NCBI RefSeq assembly: GCF_030758345.1
Contig: NZ_JAVAMO010000022.1
Span: 1-64,000 of the forward strand
Reading direction: 5' to 3'
Length of the DNA stretch: 64,000 bases
DNA from: Ruegeria discodermiae
Lineage (GTDB): Bacteria; Pseudomonadota; Alphaproteobacteria; Rhodobacterales; Rhodobacteraceae
A program made the translations under genes and the position numbers. This document shows positions 54,948 to 63,504 of this stretch, one piece after another (the stretch's first letter is position 1; every line of letters starts with the position of its first letter). The notes beneath the pieces are model-generated. The model saw nothing but the letters and a program-made list of their open reading frames with translations. It did no database searches and was not told the DNA's origin.

Positions 54948-57848
54948 ATGACCTTGCCAACCGGTCTCATTGCCTTGGGTGAGGTGCGGTATGATCCGGA
55001 TCGCAGGGCAGTCCTCGGGCCAGATGATGCGCTGATTTCGCTTCGTCCCCAGTCTCTGGACGTGCTGCACACGCTCGCATCCAACCCCGGTGAAGTTGTT
55101 TCAAAGGACGATCTGATCAAGGCGGTCTGGAAAGACCTGAATGTGACGGATGACAGCCTGACGCAATGTATCGCCGATATCCGGCGAGCCATCGGGGACA
55201 ATGATCGCTCGATTTTGCAGACGGTTCCGAAGCACGGCTACCGGCTGCAGGTGGTCGACACGGCGGTGCGTTCACGCAAAGCTGCGAAAGCCCTGCCCTG
55301 GCTCATGGCGGGCATGGCCTGCCTTGCCATTGCTCTGTTCGCGGTCTGGCAATTCAGGACGCCGCCCAAGAATGACTCGCCGCTCTTTCAGACCCTGATC
55401 GCACCGCAGGTGGCGCGCTCAGGGCCCTCAATCGCTGTGCTGCCGTTCGAATCCGTCGAAGCCAATGAACGGTGGATACGTCTCGGGCGCGGGCTGGCCA
55501 TGGACATTGCGAGCGAGCTCTCACTAACCGACTGGCTTTACGTGACCGTACCGGAATCGCTGCGGAATGTGGCTGGCGGTCTGCCGCCGCCAAGCCCCGT
55601 TCTCGACGTTCGGTTTGCGCTCGGCGGAACCATTCAGACTGCGGGCGACGAAATCCGCATCTCCGCCCATCTGACGGACGCCACGACGCGTGAGATTCTC
55701 TGGTCTGAAACCTGGACGGAACCGCAGGACAATGTCTTTGCCGTACAAGATCACATCATTGCCCGGATCGGCGGGAGCCTCGCCAGCACCTATTCTGGTG
55801 CTGTTGCACAAGCCGAGCTGAAACGGGTCAAACGCAAGCTCACCGACGATCTCGATGCCTACGAGCATTATCTGCTCGCCTATGAGCAGCTTCACAGGTG
55901 GAACCCGGACGAGATCGCGGACACGATTGCGCATCTGGAGGCTGCGGTCGAAATCGACCCGAACTTCGCCGGGGCGCTGGTCACCCTGTCGGTCGCACAA
56001 TTCGTGCGGGCGGATTATGCGGAGGGCGACGAAGCCAAGCGCTGGATTGAGGCAAGCCAGGACTCTGCCTATCGCGCCTATGATCTTGATCCGGACAATC
56101 CCAATGTTTTGTGGAACCTAGCGCGGGCATATGCGCTTGATGGTCAGCTGGATATTGCGGGAACGACATTGCGGCACGCTGTCGAACGCGCGCCGAACAA
56201 TGCCGATGTTCTGATGATCTCGGCAGGCTACAGCGACCTTGCGGGTATACCGGGGTCGGAGTCGCTGGAATGGACCCGGCGTGCGCTTGAGTTGAATCCA
56301 ATGGCACCGGCATGGTGGTACAGCGATCTGGGCGCAGCGGCCTATGGTGCCGGAGACTACGAATTGGCAGCGCAGAGTATGAAACGGGCACCGCCCATGA
56401 GCAACGCGCGCTGGCTGATAACGGCGCTTGCGCAGGTACATCTCGGCAACTTTGCCGAGGCTCAAAAAGCCGCCCGGAAGTTCCGCGAACTGGCCCCGTA
56501 CCTGACCATCGAACAATTTGCCGGAGGGTCAGAGGCCAGCCGCCCGGACCAGCATCACATGTTCGAGGCCGCGCGCAAGTTGGGATTACCCATCACCGCC
56601 GAAGACCTGCGTCTGATGAACAGACCCGCCATCGCGGTTCTGCAACTGGAAGACCTGACAGGCGATGCGCGGTGGCAGCGGATTGGCCGGGGGATTTCGG
56701 CTGACATTGCCAATGAGTTGGCACGCAGCAAATCTCTCTATGTCACGGCCCCTGATACCGCGCTCAATACCATTGCGCCGCCCGCCGAAGCCGGTCGCGC
56801 GCTGAATGTGCGCTATGTGCTGGATGGCAGCTTGCAGGCCGAAGGAGATGACCTGCGCGTGATGGCGCGCCTGACCGACGCCGCCACCGGTGCCATCGTC
56901 TGGTCGCAACGCTGGACGCGGCGCACCGACGATATCTTTGCCGTGCAAGACGAGATCGTGGCGAGGATCGGCTCGACCGTGGACAACACATGGAGCGGGG
57001 TTCTTCCCATGTCCGAACGCGCCGTTGCGCTGCGTCGCACGACGGACAATCTGGATGCGTATCACCTCACGTTGCTGGGGGTCGATGAAAAGCACAAATT
57101 CACGGAAAAGGGCTTTGCCAATGCCAGCGCGTATCTCAGCCAAGCCCTGGCCATCGATCCTGATAACGTGCCTGCGCTCGCCACGCTTTCGATCGTGAAG
57201 CTCTTCCAATCCCACGCTGCTGCGTCACCTGAGCAGAGCGCTGCGCTGTTGCATGAGAGCTTTGATCTTGGAAGGAAAGCCTATGTAGTTGATCCCAGCC
57301 ATCCCGAAGCCCTTCTTCGAATGAGCGCTGAACAGGTCTCTTCCGGCGATCCACGCACTGCTTTTCGCTACGCAAGGCAGGCGGTGGATGCTGCACCGAA
57401 CAATGCTGACATTCTGGCGATGGCTGCCTGGATTTCTGGTGTGATGGGTTCGGAAAGCCCGCTACCTTATGAATGGGGGCGCCGGGCCGTCGCACTGAAC
57501 CCGAACCACCCGGATTGGTACCGGTTGTCACTTGGCATTGCGGCCTTCTTTGCGGACGATCTTGAAACAAGCCTGGCAGCGCTACGTGCGGCAAAGTTGG
57601 ACGTGGAAAACGGAATAATCCTTGCTGCGGCGGAGGCGTTGCAGGGAAACATGAATGCCGCCAAAACAGCCGCATCGGCATTTCGTGAGGCCGGAACCTT
57701 TGCCACCCTGTCTGATTTCTGGGGGACCGACCTGAATAGCGAACCCCTGTTCGCCCGCCTGGTTGAGGGTGCACGTCTGGCCGGTTTTCCGATAAACTCG
57801 CGAGACGCACAGTCTCATAAAAATGCGAAAGGACTTGGGGAAGACTGA
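54948..57848 (+). CDS. Winged-helix (CadC-type) membrane regulator with duplicated TolB-like/TPR module
   Basis: 966 residues. N-terminal Trans_reg_C winged helix (10-105, LISLRPQSLDVLHTLASNPGE, PKHGYRLQV), one membrane helix (about 115-137), then two copies of a 390-400-residue module. Copy 1 has IAVLPFESVEANERWIRLGRG, copy 2 IAVLQLEDLTGDARWQRIGRG; DNVFAVQDHIIARIGGSL and DDIFAVQDEIVARIGSTV match, both followed by TPR-like helices. The start is ATG 54948, nine bases after GGAG; ATG 54882 lacks a site. It probably senses a periplasmic signal and controls unknown genes. Confidence 0.85.
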   Translation: MTLPTGLIALGEVRYDPDRRAVLGPDDALISLRPQSLDVLHTLASNPGEVVSKDDLIKAVWKDLNVTDDSLTQCIADIRRAIGDNDRSILQTVPKHGYRLQVVDTAVRSRKAAKALPWLMAGMACLAIALFAVWQFRTPPKNDSPLFQTLIAPQVARSGPSIAVLPFESVEANERWIRLGRGLAMDIASELSLTDWLYVTVPESLRNVAGGLPPPSPVLDVRFALGGTIQTAGDEIRISAHLTDATTREILWSETWTEPQDNVFAVQDHIIARIGGSLASTYSGAVAQAELKRVKRKLTDDLDAYEHYLLAYEQLHRWNPDEIADTIAHLEAAVEIDPNFAGALVTLSVAQFVRADYAEGDEAKRWIEASQDSAYRAYDLDPDNPNVLWNLARAYALDGQLDIAGTTLRHAVERAPNNADVLMISAGYSDLAGIPGSESLEWTRRALELNPMAPAWWYSDLGAAAYGAGDYELAAQSMKRAPPMSNARWLITALAQVHLGNFAEAQKAARKFRELAPYLTIEQFAGGSEASRPDQHHMFEAARKLGLPITAEDLRLMNRPAIAVLQLEDLTGDARWQRIGRGISADIANELARSKSLYVTAPDTALNTIAPPAEAGRALNVRYVLDGSLQAEGDDLRVMARLTDAATGAIVWSQRWTRRTDDIFAVQDEIVARIGSTVDNTWSGVLPMSERAVALRRTTDNLDAYHLTLLGVDEKHKFTEKGFANASAYLSQALAIDPDNVPALATLSIVKLFQSHAAASPEQSAALLHESFDLGRKAYVVDPSHPEALLRMSAEQVSSGDPRTAFRYARQAVDAAPNNADILAMAAWISGVMGSESPLPYEWGRRAVALNPNHPDWYRLSLGIAAFFADDLETSLAALRAAKLDVENGIILAAAEALQGNMNAAKTAASAFREAGTFATLSDFWGTDLNSEPLFARLVEGARLAGFPINSRDAQSHKNAKGLGED

Positions 57849-58324
57849 AACCCGCTGATTCCAAACCATCAGGACCCGCGCAAAGTTTGTTGCTCCTGAT
57901 CTGCAAGCCATGCCGCGCATTTCATATGCCCCTGAAAGGTGTGCCGACGGCTTCACACCAAAACGGCAATGGCGGCTTTATTCAGTTCGTAGACGTCAAT
58001 GCTCAAGACTGCATCGGTCATCTCGTGTCCACAGTCGCCAATGGAGTAAGCACAGCATGTCCTGCTCGCGCGCATCCAGTTCGGACAAAGCGGCCCATAG
58101 CAGCCGTTGACCAAGTCATCTCGATGCTGCGGTTGCAGCCCGCATAGCGGACATTGATCAACAAATGTCGCGTCAAGCGCGAACATCTGCTGACCTCTGG
58201 ACGTGCTGGCTCTAGATCTCCCGTCATTTGACAATTTTAGAACGGAGGCTCGGGCACTCGCGCCGCATCATTTAACATTTAATAAACCACTTGTTTAATT
58301 AACTTACTAGTATAATAATACCCT
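57849..58324. other. Gene-poor region with non-coding family sequence
   Basis: 476 bases. The stretch around 58130-58165 (CCCGCATAGCGGACATTG) belongs to the recurring type. The AT-rich part before 58325 is the ArsR promoter. No gene is seen. Confidence 0.5.
58283..58316 (+). promoter_or_regulatory. ArsR operator and near-consensus -10 box
   Basis: TAAAC-CACTT-GTTTA (58283-58297) is an inverted repeat suited to ArsR. TATAAT at 58311-58316 lies eight bases before the ATG, so transcription may begin at or near the start codon. No ribosome site is visible, which would fit a leaderless message. Confidence 0.55.
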
Positions 58325-58660
58325 ATGACCAAAGATGACCAGCTAGACGCCGCGTTTTCCGCCCTTGCGCATCCGGCCCGTCGGGCAATTCTGGCACACC
58401 TTGCGCAAGGAACAGCCAGCGTGAACGCCTTGGCAGAGCCGTTTGATATGACCTTGCCTGCCGTATCGAAACACATTCGAGTGCTGGAACGCGCCGGCCT
58501 GATTTCCCGAGAGAAGGACGCCCAGTTTCGACTGTGCAAACTCGAAACGGCACCGATCCAGGAAATCGCAAGTTGGACCGAGAGGTATCGGTCGATTTGG
58601 GAGGCACGCTTCGACACGTTGGCCACTCTTTTGGCTGACATGAAGGAAAACGATACATGA
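58325..58660 (+). CDS. ArsR/SmtB-family HTH regulator
   Basis: 111 residues with the ArsR winged helix: AFSALAHPARRAILAHLAQG, VNALAEPFDMTLPAVSKHIRVLERAGLI. There are no metal-binding cysteines in the recognition helix, as in the AHSA1-linked ArsR proteins. Its stop overlaps the AHSA1 gene start by four bases, so they are coupled. It is likely an autorepressor of the three-gene unit. Confidence 0.9.
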   Translation: MTKDDQLDAAFSALAHPARRAILAHLAQGTASVNALAEPFDMTLPAVSKHIRVLERAGLISREKDAQFRLCKLETAPIQEIASWTERYRSIWEARFDTLATLLADMKENDT

Positions 58661-59154
58661 GCGAAGAGAACAACTGGGTTCGGATCGAGAGGGTGTTTGA
58701 TGCACCGATCGATCTTGTGTGGAAATTGTGGACCGATCCGAATTTTTTCAAACAATGGTACGGTCCGAACGGGATGTCGGTCCCGACCGCCGAAATGGAC
58801 GTAAGGGTCGGCGGAACCCGCAAAGTCAGCATGGCGATGCAATCGCCCGAGCGGTCGATGGAGATGTGGTTCACCGGCGTCTACAAAGAAGTCAGCGCGC
58901 CGGATCGTCTCGTTTACACGGAAAGCATGTGCGACGCGGATGGCACTCTCATCTCGCCTCAGTCGATGGGAATGCCAGACTCCGTTCCGGACGTTACCGA
59001 GGTCATCATCGAGCTAAGCGAGGTCGACGGCAAGACGCGAATGTTAATGGTCCATATGGGGGTCGCAGAAGGCACTGCCGGGGCTGGCGGTTGGAACCAG
59101 GCCTTCGACAAACTGGCCGCCTTCGCACAGTCGTTGACCGAAGAGCAACCGTAA
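58657..59154 (+). CDS. SRPBCC/AHSA1-family protein
   Basis: A 165-residue START-like fold: IERVFDAPIDLVWKLWTDPNFFKQWYGPNG at the N-terminus, GTRKVSMAMQSPE, and a C-terminal GWNQAFDKLAAFAQSL typical of AHSA1-type proteins. The protein probably binds a hydrophobic ligand; the linked ArsR-AHSA1-RibD_C arrangement is common in soil and marine bacteria, with no known substrate. Confidence 0.87.
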   Translation: MSEENNWVRIERVFDAPIDLVWKLWTDPNFFKQWYGPNGMSVPTAEMDVRVGGTRKVSMAMQSPERSMEMWFTGVYKEVSAPDRLVYTESMCDADGTLISPQSMGMPDSVPDVTEVIIELSEVDGKTRMLMVHMGVAEGTAGAGGWNQAFDKLAAFAQSLTEEQP

Positions 59155-59155
59155 G

Positions 59156-59734
59156 ATGCGCGAACTTGCGATACTGTCCTTTGTGACGCTGGATGGGGTG
59201 ATGCAGTCGCCAAGCATGCCCGAGGAAGACCCCTCGGGCGGCTTCACGCAAGGCGGCTGGGCAGCGCCCTATTGGGAAGATGTGATGCCGCACGTTGAAC
59301 GCGTCGCCATGTCGAAACCTTACGACATCCTTTTTGGGCGCAAGACCTATGACATCTTCGCGGGGCATTGGCCATACGCGCCGCGTTCTGATCTTGGCGA
59401 TCGGTTAAATGCGGCGCGAAAGTATGTGGCCACTTCGCAAACTCCACCGCTGAACTGGGAGAATTCGTATGCGTTGAACGGTGACATGGCGAAAGCTGTG
59501 CAAGAGTTGAAAGACCAAGACGGGCCCTTGCTACAGGTCCATGGCAGCTCTGCATTGATCCAAACGCTGCAATATCACGATCTGATCGACGAATTTCGCA
59601 TCTGGAATTTCCCGGTTGTAGTCGGCGCAGGAAAGCGGCTATTCGAGGGCACCGCGTTGCCACGCGCCTATGAGCTAGCGCAGGCCGAAACACTTGGAAA
59701 CGGGGCAACCCATCAGTGTCTCAGGCGGACGTGA
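59156..59734 (+). CDS. RibD C-terminal/dihydrofolate reductase-like protein
   Basis: 192 residues: LAILSFVTLDGVMQSP, ILFGRKTYDIFAGHWP, KYVATSQTP, GPLLQVHGSSALIQTL, DEFRIWNFPVVVGAGKRLF. All are RibD_C motifs. An NADPH-dependent reductase is likely, but such proteins beside ArsR-AHSA1 are not known to make folate. It is one base after the AHSA1 stop, so part of the same operon. It overlaps the convergent membrane-protein gene by 14 bases. Confidence 0.87.
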   Translation: MRELAILSFVTLDGVMQSPSMPEEDPSGGFTQGGWAAPYWEDVMPHVERVAMSKPYDILFGRKTYDIFAGHWPYAPRSDLGDRLNAARKYVATSQTPPLNWENSYALNGDMAKAVQELKDQDGPLLQVHGSSALIQTLQYHDLIDEFRIWNFPVVVGAGKRLFEGTALPRAYELAQAETLGNGATHQCLRRT

Positions 59735-60176
59735 CCGTCTTCCGCCCTGCCCCGCGAAAAATCAATGCCAGGGCCAATGCGAACAGACCGAATTGCAAAC
59801 ACAGATACACCGTCTCCATCAAGATGTACGTGCCGGCATGCGTTACGTTTTGCTTGGCCACCAGCGCCAGCACATGACTTGTCCAAAAGAAGAGCCCCAA
59901 CAACGCTGCGAACTTGATCGCTCGCGCAAGGCCGTCACTACCCAATCGGAACATGGGGTAAATGGCAGCCAGCACGGCGCCTTGAACAACCATAGAAGCC
60001 AAGCCGACCGCGATGTTCGGTTCGCCGTCGAAGTATCCGAAAGTCAAGTAGCTGTCTTTGAACAGGACCAGATGCCAGACGATCGCCAGCGGGAATACGA
60101 TGAGCGGATAGGCAAAGGCGGCCATGACCTGTTGCTTCAGCACGTCGACCCTCGTCACCCTTGGCCACGCTTCCAT
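59721..60176 (-). CDS. Small integral membrane protein of unknown function
   Basis: A 151-residue protein with about four membrane helices (AYPLIVFPLAIVWHLVLF, GLASMVVQGAVLAAIY, AALLGLFFWTSHVLALV, LQFGLFALALALIF). The first helix begins after residue 19. I do not recognise a family. It overlaps the end of the VOC gene by 22 bases and probably shares its promoter. Confidence 0.7.
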   Translation of the reverse strand: MEAWPRVTRVDVLKQQVMAAFAYPLIVFPLAIVWHLVLFKDSYLTFGYFDGEPNIAVGLASMVVQGAVLAAIYPMFRLGSDGLARAIKFAALLGLFFWTSHVLALVAKQNVTHAGTYILMETVYLCLQFGLFALALALIFRGAGRKTVTSA

Positions 60177-60502
60177 AGCGCCATCGGACTGCCGCCGGGA
60201 TCGCGGATGAAACTTGCATCCCCCGCCGGGCCTTTGACGTTTTCGGCAATGACACGTGCACCATTGACGCGCGCACGACCTGTCGCAGCCTCCAGATCGT
60301 CAACCTCGAAGTAAGGCACCCAGCCGGTGATCCCATCCATCTCATCGCAGGTGGCTGCGAATGGCATGTCCCCACCCGGTTCTGTCAGAAAGGTCATCGC
60401 ACCGATATCTTTGGGCTGCCATCCAAACATCGTTTCCAGGAACGCGGTCGTTTCTTGCGGTTTCGCTGTGATGTTGTCGTACCAAACGAAAGGTGCAGGC
60501 AT
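60155..60502 (-). CDS. VOC (glyoxalase-like) family protein
   Basis: 115 residues with the VOC pattern: VWYDNITAKPQETTAFLETMFGW, WVPYFEVDDLEAATGRARVNGARV, and a metal-site-like FIRDPGGSPMALWK. The start is set at 60502 (MPAPFVWYDN) behind GGAGAGAT. Relatives are glyoxalase, fosfomycin or bleomycin resistance and dioxygenases; the activity cannot be called. Divergent from the HxlR gene and preceded by its operators. Confidence 0.82.
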   Translation of the reverse strand: MPAPFVWYDNITAKPQETTAFLETMFGWQPKDIGAMTFLTEPGGDMPFAATCDEMDGITGWVPYFEVDDLEAATGRARVNGARVIAENVKGPAGDASFIRDPGGSPMALWKRGQG

Positions 60503-60512
60503 ATCTCTCTCC

Positions 60513-60563
60513 ACTTGCATTTTGCAAGCAATTTGATACTTCGGTTACTTGCATATTGCAAGT
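60513..60563. promoter_or_regulatory. Tandem HxlR operators
   Basis: ACTTGCA-TTT-TGCAAGC (60513-60529) and ACTTGCA-TAT-TGCAAGT (60547-60563) are near-identical palindromes, 34 bases apart centre to centre, about three helical turns, between the VOC and HxlR starts. Confidence 0.75.
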
Positions 60564-60589
60564 GCCTTTCCATCCTCTATATCTGCATC

Positions 60590-61027
60590 ATGAGTTCAGC
60601 CAAAAAACCCAACTGGAATGGATGCCCCACCCGCTATGCCGCCGGTATCGTCGGAGACAAATGGTGCTTTCTATTGCTGAGAGATGTCCTGCTGCACGGC
60701 AAGCGCACTTACCGCGAGTTCCTTGGTTCGCCAGAAGGCATCTCGACAAACATCCTTGCAAACCGCCTGGCCAAGCTTGAAGCGCTTGGCATGTTGACGC
60801 GCGAACCGGACCCCCGCAAAGCCAGCAGCGTCTGCTATTTTCCCACGCAGAAATCCAAGGATTTCCTGCCTGCTCTCGTCTCGATGATGGTCTGGGCGGC
60901 GCTGTATGACGAAGCTACCGAAGCGCCCGCCTCTTTCGCAACCAGCTTTTCCAATGATCCCGTCGGCACCATCGCATGGTACGAGGCCGAAATTGATCGC
61001 GTGGATCAGGCGCTACGATCCAACTGA
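60590..61027 (+). CDS. HxlR-family transcriptional regulator
   Basis: 145 residues with an HxlR winged helix: CPTRYAAGIVGDKWCFLLLRDVLLHGKRTYREF, GISTNILANRLAKLEALGMLTREPDPR. The leading cysteine may be the redox or aldehyde sensor seen in HxlR proteins. ATG 60590 opens on the family's N-terminus. It probably represses or activates the divergent VOC-membrane gene pair. It overlaps the convergent HxlR gene by 15 bases. Confidence 0.88.
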   Translation: MSSAKKPNWNGCPTRYAAGIVGDKWCFLLLRDVLLHGKRTYREFLGSPEGISTNILANRLAKLEALGMLTREPDPRKASSVCYFPTQKSKDFLPALVSMMVWAALYDEATEAPASFATSFSNDPVGTIAWYEAEIDRVDQALRSN

Positions 61028-61366
61028 CCGGTTCACCCACCAGTCGTGCATCGATGTGAACACCGGTGCCAGCGCCAGACCGTCCGCGCTGGCCGAGTAC
61101 TCCACCCGCGGTGGAACCTCGGCATAGACCTTTCGGGTCACCAGCCCATCGGCTTCCAATGCACGAAGCTGATTGGTCAACATCGTCTGGGTGATGCCGT
61201 CGATGGATTTGCGCAATTCCCCAAATCGCTTGGTGCCCTGAAAAATCAGAATCTGCAGAATAAGCAACTTCCATTTGCCGCCAATCATCCCGATCACCCG
61301 GGGCGCCGGGCACGCATTTGCGTCTGGAACATGTGTTTGAGCAGGATCGACAAGGGCCTCAGACAT
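61013..61366 (-). CDS. HxlR-family transcriptional regulator (second)
   Basis: 117 residues with ACPAPRVIGMIGGKWKLLILQILIFQGTKRFGELRKSIDG, ITQTMLTNQLRALEADGLV, the HxlR winged helix, including the conserved cysteine near residue 19. GAGGAG precedes ATG 61366. It is divergent from the GST gene and probably regulates the GST-SRPBCC-OXA row. Confidence 0.88.
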   Translation of the reverse strand: MSEALVDPAQTHVPDANACPAPRVIGMIGGKWKLLILQILIFQGTKRFGELRKSIDGITQTMLTNQLRALEADGLVTRKVYAEVPPRVEYSASADGLALAPVFTSMHDWWVNRSVGS

Positions 61367-61376
61367 CTTGTTCTCC

Positions 61377-61401
61377 TCAATAGTATCATTTTCAATAGTA
61401 T
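61377..61401. promoter_or_regulatory. Direct repeat in HxlR-GST promoter region
   Basis: TCAATAGTAT occurs at 61377-61386 and 61392-61401, 15 bases apart, just upstream of the HxlR start. Possible binding sites for that regulator. Confidence 0.5.
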
Positions 61402-61482
61402 AGCAAAAAATTCTGCCTACTTTTCGTATCATACCGACGTGGCTATGTCTCTGCAAACACCCACGCACGGAGGAATGTAATC

Positions 61483-62151
61483 ATGTCCCTGGAAATCTGG
61501 ACCGTGAGCGGCGCCCCCAGTCCCTGGCGCGCAGCCCTTGGAATGGCCTTCAAAGGCCTCGACTATGACGTCCACCTACTGTCCGCGGCGCAGAAGGAGC
61601 ATAAATCCGACGCCTACCTCGCTATCAATCCACGCGGCACCGTCCCGACGTTGAAAGACAGCGATGCAACCCTCAGCCAATCCGTTGCGATCCTGGCCTG
61701 GCTGGATCGAGAATACCCGGACACACCTTTGTTTGGAGATACACCACAAGACGCAGCGCTTATCTGGCAGAGGACCATGGAAATCTTCGACTACCTGCCC
61801 GGCGCTACAAGCGGAGTGCTTTCCCCTATCTTCTTTCAAGGCGCGGACGAAGCTACAAACGACCTGAAAAACGCCAGCGAGAAACTGCAATCAGAACTTG
61901 CCCACTTAACCGGCATCTTGGACGAAACCCCCTTTTTGTCCGGTGATCGCCCGGGGGCCGCAGACGCGGTCGCATTCCCACACGTGCGTCTGATCCAACG
62001 AGCGATGGAGACGAAGCCAACGATCATGCAAGCGCTCGGCTGGTCTGACCTGGCGACTTTATCGACTGAGATCGCGGATTGGGTCCAAAGGATCGAAGCC
62101 CTTCCAAACGTCGCCGCAACATTTCCGCCCCACTGGGCAGAAGACGCTTAA
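61483..62151 (+). CDS. Glutathione S-transferase
   Basis: 222 residues. N-terminal thioredoxin-like domain with SGAPSPWRAALGM and the cis-proline loop NPRGTVPTLKDSDATLSQSVAILAWLDRE; C-terminal helices with FLSGDRPGAADAVAFPHVRLI, the GST_C signature aspartate. GST proteins conjugate glutathione to electrophiles. GGAGGAATGTAATC precedes the ATG. First gene of the rightward GST-SRPBCC-OXA row. Confidence 0.9.
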   Translation: MSLEIWTVSGAPSPWRAALGMAFKGLDYDVHLLSAAQKEHKSDAYLAINPRGTVPTLKDSDATLSQSVAILAWLDREYPDTPLFGDTPQDAALIWQRTMEIFDYLPGATSGVLSPIFFQGADEATNDLKNASEKLQSELAHLTGILDETPFLSGDRPGAADAVAFPHVRLIQRAMETKPTIMQALGWSDLATLSTEIADWVQRIEALPNVAATFPPHWAEDA

Positions 62152-62162
62152 GGACAACCGAA

Positions 62163-62621
62163 ATGACAGCTCCAAGCTACACAAAAACTATTGACGTCCA
62201 AGCGCCCCCGTCTGCCGCGTACGACGCGGTAACCCAAGGCGTCGCGCATTGGTGGACCCGCCCCGATCAGCCCTTGGTCAACATCGGGGATCGGGCGAAA
62301 TTCACCTTCCCGCCAGGCGTATCCTATTGGTCGTTCGAGTTGACAAGCACAGTCCAACCAACACACGTCGAATGGACCTGCGTCGACGCATTGCACATCC
62401 ACGAGGGTCAGCCAAAAGAGATCGAAACCGATTGGCTTAACACCAAGGTGCATTGGAAGATTACCGAGCAGGAGAGCGGCTCTATAATTGAGATGCAACA
62501 CCAAGGTCTCACGCCCGAATTGTTGTGCTATGACGTTTGCGAGGCAGGTTGGGACATGTTTTTTCTGGGCAGTCTCAAACAATACCTCGACACTGGCAAA
62601 GGTACACCTCATCAGGGTTAG
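62163..62621 (+). CDS. SRPBCC domain protein
   Basis: 152 residues, a START-like fold with KTIDVQAPPSAAYDAVTQGVAHWWT near the N-terminus and CYDVCEAGWDMFFLGSLKQYLDTG near the end. The start is ATG 62163, 11 bases after the GST stop; a longer frame inside the GST gene is a reading-frame overlap. It probably binds a small ligand or hands it to the GST (inference). Confidence 0.82.
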   Translation: MTAPSYTKTIDVQAPPSAAYDAVTQGVAHWWTRPDQPLVNIGDRAKFTFPPGVSYWSFELTSTVQPTHVEWTCVDALHIHEGQPKEIETDWLNTKVHWKITEQESGSIIEMQHQGLTPELLCYDVCEAGWDMFFLGSLKQYLDTGKGTPHQG

Positions 62622-62649
62622 GCCCGGTCCTGCGCAAAGGAGAAAAAGT

Positions 62650-63504
62650 TTGGACCTTGCACATCTCGGCAAGAACACAAAATCAAGCGCCAAGGCTACC
62701 CTTCTCAGGGGACTATGTGGCATCGGGTTGGCGGCTTTTGTGCTCACATCGCAAGTTGCGGCAGAAGCATTGGATGTCGGACGCAACCTTGAGGCAGCCG
62801 GCGGAGAGATTGAGAGTTCGACGATTGTAATCAAGCGCCTGTCCGATGGCCAGTATTGGATCGCAAGTCCCGACCGCGCTCGACGGCGGTATTCGCCAGC
62901 CTCCACGTCCAAGATCCCGCACAGCTTGATTGCGCTGGAAAATGGATTGGCGACGTCCGAAACAGTGTTTCAGTGGGACAATGTTCCAAGAAGTAACCGA
63001 GCGTGGAACCAGGATCATTCACTCGAGTCCGCATTCCAAAACTCGGTTGTTTGGGCCTATCAGGAGATTGCCCGAAACGGCGGGCAGGCTGTGATGGCGA
63101 ACAGTTTGAAGAGCTTCGAGTACGGAAATGCAGATGTCGGTACCATCGACCAGCTCGCAACCTATTGGCTGGACGGCACACTGACCATCACGGCTCTGGA
63201 GCAAGTTGAGTTCCTGTCGAAACTCGCTCTGAAACTGTTGCCGCTGTCTGAAACCACATATGCGGCGGCACGGGATATCATGGTGACCGACACGCACGCC
63301 GATTGGACCATGCGGTCCAAGACCGGCTGGCGGTACAGTACGACGGACATGGACATCGGGTGGTTTGTCGGGTGGCTGGAATGCGCGAGCGATAGTTATG
63401 TTTTTGCTCTGAACATGGATATGCCAGACACGCGGTTTCTTTCAAAAAGGAAAGCAGTCATGTACCACATTCTCCAAGACATCGGGGCATTCAACTGCGG
63501 TTGA
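62650..63504 (+). CDS. Class D (OXA-type) beta-lactamase
   Basis: 284 residues, exported by a signal peptide (cleavage near QVAAEALD). Active-site motifs are complete: STSK at 85-88, SVV at 132-134, YGN at 158-160, W173 in YWLDG, KTG at 224-226. These are the serine nucleophile/carbamylated lysine, SxV, YGN and KTG of class D. I chose TTG 62650: AAAGGAG stands eight bases before it and the signal peptide follows at once; no ATG is present in the gap after the SRPBCC stop. The substrate spectrum is unknown. Confidence 0.85.
   Translation: MDLAHLGKNTKSSAKATLLRGLCGIGLAAFVLTSQVAAEALDVGRNLEAAGGEIESSTIVIKRLSDGQYWIASPDRARRRYSPASTSKIPHSLIALENGLATSETVFQWDNVPRSNRAWNQDHSLESAFQNSVVWAYQEIARNGGQAVMANSLKSFEYGNADVGTIDQLATYWLDGTLTITALEQVEFLSKLALKLLPLSETTYAAARDIMVTDTHADWTMRSKTGWRYSTTDMDIGWFVGWLECASDSYVFALNMDMPDTRFLSKRKAVMYHILQDIGAFNCG

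Noticed and set aside
62488-62649. ATG start upstream for the OXA gene
   Set aside because: These 54 codons lie inside the SRPBCC gene in another frame and have no signal peptide at the front; the TTG at 62650 has both a ribosome site and a signal peptide.
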